Origin: Acanthopleura granulata
Taxonomy: Eukaryota; Mollusca; Polyplacophora; Chitonida; Chitonidae
DNA length: 64,000 nt
NCBI GenBank assembly: GCA_016165875.1
Contig: JABBOT010000011.1
Location: 11,843,766 to 11,907,765, forward strand
Direction: 5' to 3'
How positions within the stretch are numbered: position 1 is the first letter of the stretch; every line of letters begins with the position of its first letter. Of this stretch, positions 43,919-54,800 are shown one piece after another. Made by a program: the position numbers and the translations under genes. Under the pieces are notes generated by a model. The model did not search any database and was not told the origin of the DNA. It was given only the letters and a program-made list of their open reading frames with translations.

Positions 43919-46494
43919 GGTGAATCACTGACCTGAAGGCATCAGCCTTGAATTCATAACACCCAAAGTCGACATTACTGGAATGGTGGTCGGGTCAGCA
44001 TGACATGTAACATCCTTATACACACTTCTATAGGGCTTGTGTAAATTCCTTGTCCATTTGAGTTTCCATGTGGTGATGTTTCCACAGGCACCTGAAGATG
44101 GTGGGAGAGGAGGGGGATAGCATAGTTACTTGTAGATAGGGCGAAGCACACACAGAAGTGAAATAAATGTTCACTACAGCATTTGAACAACTGAGTAGGA
44201 CTATGGGATAAAAGAAAGTCAAGGTTTAATATGTAGGTGACCCGATTTTTGTTGTATGGGAACAAAATATGCCCAAGAGGAATAACTAACTCACTTTCGA
44301 TTTTATTCAAAATTTATACCATTCTTGTTTTAAATAATACAGAGATAACTACGTAAAGGCTTTTATTAGTTCTTTCACTGAAAGCCACCTGTAACTGTAA
44401 TGTATGTAATTATCTAACATTGGGACCTTTTTTTTGTATTCAGGTTTTATTGTTGGCTTCTTATTTTATTCTTGCCCAGCTTGTAGACTTACTTTGTATG
44501 GCATCAGTTTTTAACAGAAAAAAGTCAATAGAAAATAGAGTTCGCCTTGGATGTAAAACAAATCCTAACTCATTTCGGACTCCAAATTGGGTAGTAAAGT
44601 TTTTCTTAACTCAGTTCATCCCCTCAAAGACTCAGTTTCTGTTTGTAAAATTTTGACTTATATGGACCCTTGAGCAGAACCTCACTGTCTGGTGGCCAGG
44701 CAGCCATATGTCTCTACCCATACACTCTTTGTGTAGTGTGTGTTAGGTTACGGGATAAACAAGTAGGCTTGATGTAGAACAGATTAAGTTGTCTGTCTGG
44801 CATTGAACTGCCAGGTGCAGCTGTCTCTGACCTTTAACATGAACAAGTAAGTCACATGACAATGTGGCACCAACACATAAAAGCTGTCTGTGTAAAGTAG
44901 AGATAGTTGTTGTTACATGGAAGAAACAGGCATCAAATAAATCTGAGGCCCCTTGAAGAAAAACAAGCGCAATTGTGCAGTAGTACCAACATTTTGTGGA
45001 ACAGAAAGATGTGATGTCATAATTTTAACTGACCAACCAACTGACAAATGGGTAATAGGGTCAAATTTAAAGGTAAAATTTTGTTACCTGTGATGTTGTG
45101 GGATTAGTTATATGTTTTTGTTGTTGTTTTTTTGTGCACTAATAATATTTGACAAACATGTATGTCATGCAACATTAGTCTTTGTACATGTAATTTTTTG
45201 GGGCGTAAGTTTGTTTTTATTTGTAGGTAAATGTACATATTGATATTGATCACGAAGAGACCTGTTGTTTTTGGAGATGACATGAAGTTAAGGTATAGGT
45301 TGTTTAGGTTCATATCTGACACAGATTTGATTCTGGGTTAAAGCCTAGTCAGTCCACAGGCGTTGCATTCTACTATATTTGCTTGAGGACATGCAGGAGG
45401 TGATACATGTCCATGTTCCCGGGATAAAAACAGCTGCTACTGCCGTCTCTAATCCTGATTAGGTGCCCTTGTGAATCTATTCCAGGTACATGTACACATA
45501 CCTGTGTGTGTCTGGGCTGGTCTCTGCCACATGCCGGCCTCATCACGCATGTCATGAGAAGGGATTTACCCCCCTAACATGTAAAACCTGGAGCAACAAG
45601 CACTGTTTATACATACACCTGTAATAATGTACATGTCAAAGATCTACAGCATTAGCAGTAGGTTCACATGTAGTAAGGATGGCGTCTGGGTAAACATTGG
45701 CCATGAAGGATGGTCCAGTAGGATGGATAAAGCCTGAAGAGGGATGGTTTGATACTGTTCTTATGCTCTTTGCACTGTGCTGTTAGTGAAACTACATATG
45801 CCAGTTACACGTACATGTACAGTATGTAGCAAGGCCTGAGGATGACCTGTACTTTCTAGGCGCATGTGAGATAAAACAGGTCAGCTATGATTGTTCTGGG
45901 GTCTGCTTGACACGTTTCTGCATGGAGTAGTAAGTTTGGGACTGATTGATTCAGTACTTTGTGCTTTACTGGGGAGAGTGTTCATCCCAGGTCAGGTGTA
46001 ACAGGTGCGCTATTGAAAAGCAAATAAGGCTTTCATTTGTTGTGTTCGTATGAGTCTGTGAGAGGTACACGCATGTGAAGGTGTTCCTGTGGATGATGCC
46101 ATATATTGGAGCTGTGAACCACGGGTAGTATGGTGTATAGTGACATGTTAGACTTAATTACACAGGTATGACATTTACTGTTATAACTTGAGGTAGATGG
46201 GTTGAAAGGTACATGTATAAGGACCTTTGTCAAAGAAGGACCTAATTTCATATTTATGTTTTATTATAAACCTTCAGCGTTAGCATGTCTTATGATGATC
46301 TTGCCCTGCAGCCTAAGGCAGTTGGCACGTCAGCTTTAGCTGTATGATGTTACCATGATGTCACTCAGTGACATTGCGTCTTTTCTTTCATAGAAAGACT
46401 TTTTACTACCTTAATTTTTGTGTCAAATTTTCATTGTCAGCAGCTAAATTTTGCTCCTTAGTTGAATTGATTAATGTTTGATGCATAATAAGTA

Positions 46495-46631
46495 GATTAT
46501 TGAATGAATATCGGCTGATGTGAACGCGTTCTATTTTTCATGAGGGAAGCATGAACTGGCAAAGTCATTTACGCTTCAGGACCACGCAATGATAGAACTC
46601 GTCCACATCAGCCGGTATTCATGCAATAACC
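46495..46631. repeat. Hairpin element with ~39-bp arms
   Basis: gattattgaatgaatatcgg, ctgatgtgaacgcgttctat is mirrored by atagaactcgtccacatcag, ccggtattcatgcaataac. About 57 nt separate the arms. Confidence 0.8.
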
Positions 46632-48647
46632 TATAATGTAGAATATAAAATGTTACAAAAAATATTTGTACCAGCATTATCATGTTCGCAGTATACATGT
46701 ATGTACATGTACATCAACATAATGTACAGAAAGATTGTTAGTTTGTGAATAATCCCCCAAAATTTGTAGTTGATTTATGGAGTTTTACTGACATGTACAT
46801 CTCTTTTTCTTCATTTCTCAACAAGGCATAAACCACCAGCCTGTACATTTTTTGAATGGTGAATATAAATTTCAAACTTTTTTGATGGCCATAAATATTT
46901 GTTGGTTACAACATATGTAAACTTGTATATGTGCACAGACACACTTCAGTTCAAAATTGGGCAGACATCTTGAGCTATTAAAGTGCACACAAGGCTTCTG
47001 GGCCCAGTTGCGTGAAGCCGTCTTAAAGTTTGGAGCGCATACATGTAACTTCCAAGCCAACCAGCACTGAAGGCATTACGTCGCCATGGTAGTTACATGC
47101 TCGTAAAATTAAGAGGGCTTCATATAAGTAGGCCCAAGGATCATGCACTGCTGCACAGCACCACTTCTTCTTTCCGTCTGCCTCTTGCTTTTGAGTTGAT
47201 ACATGGTACCTCTCTGATTACTTTCTGCTTCCACGAAAGTCTTTTACGAGACTTGTTGAATGTACATAGACGCTTGGTTTTCTGTGCAAATGTACCCTAG
47301 TGTACATGTACATACAAATAATGACGGTAAATATAAAAATAAATAAATAAGGTGAATGTTTTAATTAATGACCGATTCCAGCTCAGTGTTAATCCGTCAT
47401 TGTGACAGCGTAGTAAATTGTCCTCTCTGTCAGTATCCCGTAGCAACCCATGTAATGGAAATCAGTAGTGTTTGTTAGAGATAAATTTCCTGGTAGTAGT
47501 ACACGTATGTGAACCGCTTCCTTAGCCCAGAGCCACACACAGCAGTGCCATGCAGGTTGTTAAAGAGGGTGTGGTCGCTTCACCCTATAAGACATGTACA
47601 GAATTGTGATTCAGCTATTATACATGTACATATAACTTCCTAGTTTGTCTCCCAACACACCACAAAAATTCTGGCATTGATTGGTGGATGCACTCATTTT
47701 TCAGCCAAGAACTGCATGTACATTTTATGTCATTGTTTGTCAGCAAAGGTCATTAGATTACACAGTAGTTTGAAAGTAATTGTCTCTCTCTAAGCATGTG
47801 GATGTCATTATTGTTTCATTGGCTTACACAATTTGTTATTAACCTTCATATCACTGCACTTCCTCGGGTCTTCATTAATACCCTTGGTATTAAAGGTGTG
47901 AAGTACATATAGATCTGATGGAACTGTGGAAATACCCTGAAAAATAAAAGAGGTATTTGTGGGGCATTGAAATTTTCTTTCTTTAACAGATGGATTAATG
48001 TGAGCCCCAGGTATAGATATATACAGATACAGATGTGTATTTATAAACAACATCATAGCATATTTTATAATCAGTAAAGAAATAAGCAAGGACAGTGTAC
48101 TGAACCCAGTCACAGTTTGACAAGCTGCTTTGAGGGCTAGTACAAGACCACATGTACCCTGTAAATACATGCAGCATTTGGTATCATACAGTATGCTACA
48201 TATACACCTGACAGAGCTCTCCCCTCATACGTCTTAATTCCTCAGTGATATCACATATGAATGAGCAAGTTTTAGTAGCATTTATGGCCGTTTTTGGTTT
48301 TGATTTCAGAGTCTAAAAGTCCCTTGGTTTGGGTTGGCCAATTTCAGGGTGTCACAGAAGTATGATGCCGAACATCATCGGGCTCTGCAGAATGCGCTCA
48401 GAATATTCTTAATTAAATGTGTGAGATGGTTGAATAATTAGGATCACAGTAGACCTACTGTACATGAGGAAGAATACATGTTCATACCTGAGTGGTTTCT
48501 GGGATTTACACTCTGGGATTTAGTTTTCAGTGGGACCTATGTCTCCTGTACACTGTTAGGACGGAAGATGACCTATTTTAGATGTGTACCACTCCTTCAT
48601 TAACAAGGCTGCTCTATGATGACAAATCTGCCTACCCTGTGATGTAG

Positions 48648-48836
48648 GGGGTAGAGTGTGCTGTTTTGGAAGGTGAGGGGGGAGGGGTCATTGGCCTGGT
48701 TTCAGGGACCTGTGACATACATACTCCTGTAGTCATTGACCAACCTCTGGCCCCCTCTGCTGTGACCTTTGGGACATCAGGAGGTTTGTCAGTACTCAGG
48801 GGCTTTTCTAGCCAATTTTCTTCTTGAAAATTAAAA
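48648..48836 (-). CDS. Candidate internal or terminal exon, proline-rich
   Basis: On the minus strand, a long pyrimidine tract and ttttcaag acceptor precede a frame with EENWLEKPLSTDKPPDVPKV, ending TRPMTPPPSPSKTAHSTPYI and a stop. Composition looks coding, but there is no homologue I recognise. It could belong to the same minus-strand unit as the ORF at 50500. Confidence 0.22.
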
Positions 48837-50335
48837 AAGAAAAAAAAGAAAATTTTTGTGCTTACAGTTGAGAAACTAAATGGAATTTCGCACCACTTAA
48901 ACTCAGTAATCACTTTTCTGTCATTCGGTAGTTCAAAACAGTGAAAACTTTATTAAGATTTTCTTATGTTGGAACATATGTGAGAAAGAGAGGTTCCTTG
49001 AAGAGAATTTGATGCGATTTCCAAACATCAGTACCTGTGTCAATGGGCCAAAACATCTGATGTAAATATCTAGCCTGTTGGAGCCCTATATATGATAGCA
49101 TGTCTTTGGATGTTAGTGACATGTGAATGGATTTAGTGGTCAGACGTGCCTCACACAGTAGGACGAACTGGCCAAATTCTAACCTACATGTACATGCAAA
49201 ATTACATCAAAGCAGCATTATTGTGGCCCTAGTGGCTAGAAGATTTTATTTACTAATGCACTGGTAGTCCAAACCTTTCTCCTGTAGCTTTCACTTCTGT
49301 TAGACCACTCTGTGCCGAACACTCTGTGCCGTACACTTCATGGTCGTAGGGTTTAGTTAGTCATTAATAATGCCTGCAACAAATGATCTGTCCTACAGCA
49401 CTTGGATGTATTGCATGGACCCTCTAGGGACCAATGATGTGCCTGCAAGTGGTTTCATTTTACTGCGAACAGAGCACATGCCGATTGTGGTCTCTCTATG
49501 GAAAGGAATCTGGGGAAATTTTCAGATTAGCTCTTGCGAACAGTTTTCATACTGTCAAAGTTTTTCTTGTCTCCCATCTTCATCTTGAACAAATGCAATA
49601 TGTATATTTAGATTTAAAGGAATGTCCCAACTTCCATGTATTGGCCGTGTCTTTGAGTGAAAAAAAGAATCGTGGTTACCAGTCAAGGAGCTGAGTTATA
49701 CTACAAACATGTTGATCTTCACAGGGAAATTTGAAATGTGAGCTAAGTTTTTGTAAACAAGGAAGAAACCCAGTTAATGCATTACATCTACATGTACATA
49801 TACATTGTGCATATGAAAGGTACATGGGTACAAGGTAAATATTGGGCACAACTGAATGCACTTCTCCTTCATGCACACTCGTAACAGTCCTTGCCAGACT
49901 ATAGTAATGTATTCTATCTCTTAACACGGCCAGAATTTGGCAGGAGAATTTAAATGTATTCTCGTCAGATATGGTTTGACGAATCAAGAGAATCCAATAA
50001 AATGAAAACAGTTTAAATGCATACTGCAAGTGCTATATTCCTGAGCACAGCTAAATGTGGCCCATTACAAAAGTTGTGTGAATCTGAAAAAAAAAAAATT
50101 ATTTTCCAAGGCTTTTTGTTGTTGAAATGTATTAATTATATAGTCAAAGCATAAATAAATCACACAAAACAACAACAAGTATATGTCTTGCATTGCTATC
50201 ACGAGCATAACCTACATCATCTTTAGGCATGAAAATTATGTTTCTGATTTAGTGAAAAGCAGTCACTCTGACAGTAGCTTCTATTTCCAGGAGGAAGTAT
50301 AGTGAAGGAGGTTCAGTATCAAAAGACATGGACGC

Positions 50336-50500
50336 CTAGTTTAAATTTTTCTGTGGCTGATACCATAATTTATCACAGTGTTTTCGACAGATCTTGCAAT
50401 ACGCTTTCACAACCTTTGCTTTCGACTCGTGTTTAAAGACAGACTCTTTAGTCGTCGATGAAGCTGCGACTGCCTCCATATGCTCCGATTCGGTAGCCAT
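50336..50500 (-). CDS. Small ORF or first exon with a CxxCxxxC motif
   Basis: ATGGCTACC in a good context (ttcaaaATGG) opens 54 codons: MATESEHMEAVAASSTTKES, then a Lys-rich stretch and YCKICRKHCDKLWY. Composition is clearly protein-like, and CKICRKHC resembles half of a zinc finger (BED or similar). It could be the first exon of a minus-strand gene, with a weak donor at TATG|GTATCA, or a relic. No partner exon is proven. Confidence 0.35.
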   Translation of the reverse strand: MATESEHMEAVAASSTTKESVFKHESKAKVVKAYCKICRKHCDKLWYQPQKNLN

Positions 50501-51581
50501 TTTGAAGTTTGTCATATTGGTTGTCAGGGTAATGTACTTCTTGCCCTAAACTTAGAAGAAAGGCATGTGGCTATTGGTAGGAAGCTTAGCATTTTGACCA
50601 ATCAAATGTCTAGAAGTCATGTGAATGCTGAACTCTGCAGTATTTGAAGTTAGGAATTCAAAATGTTTCCCACACCGACACGCGTGAAAAAAGTTACAAT
50701 TTTGGTAAATAGAGAAAGACGCAAACTTATAGGTGAATTGGTTCATGGATTTGCCATGAAATTTCATCACCTTGTCAGCATTAAGTTGTCATATTCCTAC
50801 AACTGATATACAACAAATTGTTCTCAGATTATTTAGATGAACCATCTGTTTTATTAGTAAAAGGGAAGTAACTCCCTTTACTTCTTCTTGCTATAATGCT
50901 GTCTTTGCAGTACAAGTGCCATGTTGGGCTGTAGGCCCTGCTGAAAACATAGATACATGACATACAAATTATGAAATGTTAAATCATACGTGATTTCCAT
51001 TTGAGTGTGAATAGAAGGTCAGCATGTCAACAGCCTCAACCACTGTCACATATTGATAGGGAGTGATAGAGATGTTTTGTAAGTGCTTGTTTTTGTGATG
51101 CATACAATGTATGTGTTACTCTTTATCTGGTATGGTGGTGTTGACTACAGGTAAACCACCTGAATTCAAACATTCATTTAACCTTTGTAAGTGTTTGTTA
51201 TCTTTACATGCTGGTCAAAGTACAACATCTGTGTTTATTTGTTTTGCAACTTGGTGTGTATTAAGGTAAGGTCTGGTGCATGAATGCATGGTATACCTGT
51301 TTATTATGGTGCATACTTGGCTTTTAAAATGGCCTATGGCAGTCAGTGCCGTGCCTTTTTTTGAAGTCTTTACCGGAAAATATGAAAAGTTGCAACTTTT
51401 CTCTTTCAGGAAGGCCTGTGAGAAATTGTTAGTCACAGAATTCTTAACATGTGGGAATTGATTCAGCGTGGCATACATGTGTAGAGGTGTTTTAAGGGCT
51501 GTTTTCCAGGTAGGATGATATCCTGCTGGAAAAAAAAAATGGAAAATTGTTAGGAAGGATTTGTAGGGCAAATGTCGTTTG

Positions 51582-51720
51582 TGTTTCAGTTGATAAGGTG
51601 ACAGGATGTTGCTGGATTTCCAGTCCACAGAGTACTATAGGTCTATAGAATATTCAGTAACCTTCTGGAGCTTTGTTTATGTTTCAGTTGACCAGGTGAC
51701 AGGATGTTACTGGATCGTCC
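51582..51720 (+). repeat. Duplicated acceptor plus start codon at the RNF13-like 5' end
   Basis: gtgtttcagttgataaggtg, acaggatgttgctggat (51581-51617) recurs as atgtttcagttgaccaggtg, acaggatgttactggat (about 51679-51715), 98 nt downstream. Confidence 0.85.
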
Positions 51721-51814
51721 AATACCCAGCCACATCACAGGGCTGTATGTCTTCACTCTTGTCAACATTGTGATTTTGTTCCGGGTCACGCTTGTGACGG
51801 CAGATGTCAGACTG
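51704..51814 (+). CDS. RNF13: RNF13-like exon 1 (signal peptide)
   Basis: The ATG at 51704 opens 37 codons ending TADVRL, with donor [29 protein letters not shown] is a clear signal-peptide core. An acceptor-like gtttcag ends at 51687, so an upstream non-coding exon probably splices in there. The sequence around this acceptor and ATG is duplicated 98 nt upstream. Confidence 0.85.
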
Positions 51815-54800
51815 GTAAGTCCGCTTCCTGTTGCGACTGTGATTTTGAATGGTTTCAGTCTCCCAGATGTCAAAAGTCACAGCTTTTTTCCAGTCTCTAA
51901 TACATCCTTGCCGCAGATTTATTATGAACCCTTAATTTATTACATGTACTCACTCTTGTACATGTAATTTAGTCTTACAATGTTGCACGGATCCTTTGTA
52001 CCCCTCGGCCAATTTTGGTTAAAGAGGACTTGGTTTAGCGGGTGGTGTCCGTCCGTCTGTCCCTATTCCTCGTAAACGCTGGATCTCTAGAACGGTTTAT
52101 CCGATATTCACCAAACTTACACCATATATGTTAAATTTTATATCAGGCTTGTAAATCCTTTATCTCCTGAACAGTTTAGCCCAAGTTCGCTACACAATTT
52201 TATGAATGGCAGGTATTATACATAATATCTCATGGAATTTGTGTCTATTCGTTGCATTTTATGTGCTTAATCCCAAGGGAGGGGCCTCCGTGGCTCAGCC
52301 GGTTACCGCGCTAATGCAGCGCAATGACCGAAGCCTCCCACCAATGCGCCCACTCTGAGTTCAAGTCCAGCTCATGCTGTCTTCCTCTCCGGCTGTACGT
52401 GGGAAGGTCTGCCAGCAACCTGCCGATGGTCGTGGGTTTCCCCCAGGCTCTGCTCGGTTTCCTCCCACAAAAATGCTGGTTGCTGTCGTATAAGTGAAAT
52501 ATTCTTGAGTACGGCGTAAAACACCAATCAAATAAATAATTAATCCCAAGGGGTTTCAAGTGCATTGCACAGTATTTTGTATCACATTTTAGAAAGGTAA
52601 CTGAAATTGTCTGAAATGTCAAGGACAGATACATTTATGTGCAAATGGTTTACATTAGATGGTTGTGTCCTGTTGCCATACATACTAGGCTTTGAATGAT
52701 TATTGGTTTGAGGTGTTTAGCTTGTAGGAAGCATAATTTGTTTTCATGCCTTCTGCGCATGATGGTAATTATGTCAGTGATTAACCATGAAACAACAGCA
52801 GGATGTGATATATATTACCCAGATTACCCCACCAACAACTTAGACATGTTTAGAAAAGGAAAAAATGAGGTTAAAAACTTGATTCACAGAATAAAATATA
52901 TCTGTATAATGATTTGTTATAATTGTGGGTGTTGATAAAGGGGAATTACTGTGTTCTATTATAACAGAACAGTCCACGGAATGAGACATTAGAAATATTC
53001 TATGATCTGCCAGCGCAGTTTGGACCCCGCCTATCTGACGATGGCATCACAGTGAGTGTGTCAGACTGTATGAGCTCTTAAGTATTAAGGAACAAGTTTT
53101 TGTGCCTTGAATTATCATTGCATGAAACTGATCTCTGTTATTGACGTGCGTGTAACAAAATTTATCAAAGAGAATTCTTGACGGCCCTCTTATGTATATC
53201 TGGTGAACAGAATATTACCTCTGGAAACACTATGACATATTTTGTCAACTTTCTTATTCCTTTTAGTTATGGACATTTTGGCAACGGCAATGGTTAAACT
53301 TCTCACAGATTGACCTCTGGTCAATCAGGGAATTACCTTTCTATAATGCAAATGTAATAAATGTTACCAGTCAAATATTTGCACAAGCCTGTCAATTTTA
53401 GGTTAGCAATTTGAAGTAGTGGACAATTCCCATGACAGTAGATAAATTTTGTTAGATTTAATTGTTGCGCAGCCATTCAATCAATACTTGTAAATGTAGA
53501 TTTCCATTTAGTGCTTTTTGATTTGTGTGTTTATTTGTTTGCCAGGGCTATCTGGTGGCAGCCAAACCACGGAACGCCTGTCTCCCTATCCAGTCCCCGC
53601 CCTCGAACAAATCGGGGCAGATCAAGTGGATCGCCATCATAGAGAGAGGAGGATGTGACTTTGCTATCAAGGTACAGTATGGAAGTGACAGTGTGGACAA
53701 ATCAGCTGGCTTGGGGTTAAGCAGGGTTAGGTTGTATTTAGCAAACGTGTAGCTGTAAGTAGGTGTTTGTCAGTCTATACATAGGAATTTGTGAGCTTTG
53801 AAGCAAATATTTTCTACATGTTGTGCTTAAACAAGGCTGCTTTTGCAACAAAGCAGCTGGGCCGATTTGAGAAAACCTTTTCCAACGTCAGTTAAAGTTT
53901 GAAATAATCATGTGTGATTTTTGAGCTTATTTTTTTGGCCCTTTTAACTACGTCATCTGTTCTGTTTTCAGACTGTCAAAATTTTAGTTTCTAGTACAAA
54001 AACTAAGCATTGTGGTAATGAGGGTTTAAGTTTGTGGAAAATCAGAAAGTTTTTATGACAGCCACAGTCTGAATCTGTTTGTGATTGGGCCATTCTGTGA
54101 AACAAGGAGACGAATGTTTCAAGCATGTCTTGGACGTCCTAGTTTTGTTTCAAGCCAAGTTCCGTTCTTTGTTTTAGTCACACCTTGTTAACCAATTCCA
54201 TAAAGCTGTACAGTACCTTTTCCACCTGAAGGATTGTTGCTGCAGGTTAATTCTGGTTAACCAGAATAATGATTGCATTGTGTCAGTTAGCTTTAGAATT
54301 GCTGCTATTTGTATATTTCTATGGTTACATACTGTATTTAACCTAAAGTTTTTGCCTGTAAAAACACATTTTCAAAAGAGTATAAAAGCCTTAAAATGAC
54401 TCTTTTGACGCAAACTCTTAAGTCACTGATAGAAAAATGAATCAAACTTGACAAAAAAACTCTTAAGTGGCATTAAAAGCTGGATGAATTAATCGTATTT
54501 GTGCAAAATGTGCCAATTGATAAAAGCTGAACTACACATGAAATACAGTGTTAAATGTGGTTGGCACGCAGCATAAAGGATGGGCCAAGTGCAGTTTGGT
54601 CTGGTACCTGTGTATAATGGTTGAGGGTTGGGCTAGAGATGGATGGGGCATCATGTCTGATGTTTTTGGCATGATGTACCAGTGGGACTATTTAGTGAAA
54701 ATATTGCCTTCATTGGCAGTGAGTAGTAGTGATATTACAGGGGTAATATAGCAGCAGACAAGTCTCAGTGCGGTCATCAGTGTGATAATACTATAGCTTT

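Larger units (their letters stand above)
42802..48640. other. Spacer or large intron
   Basis: Only repeats are recognised (palindromic element 1 at 43724-43918, hairpin at 46495-46631) plus frequent tgtacatgta strings. If the segment at 42712 is the RNF13-like 5' exon, this is its first intron. Confidence 0.3.

Noticed and set aside
42712..44656. Two-exon membrane protein joining 42712-42801 with a frame from about 44444
   Set aside because: Phases fit, but the second frame is AT-rich with poor codon use; I kept only the first segment as a low-confidence exon.
52281..52355. tRNA gene
   Set aside because: ggggcctccgtggctcag... has box-like sequences but continues into a SINE body and tail, and the copy is bounded by a target-site duplication; a tRNA-derived element, not a tRNA gene.
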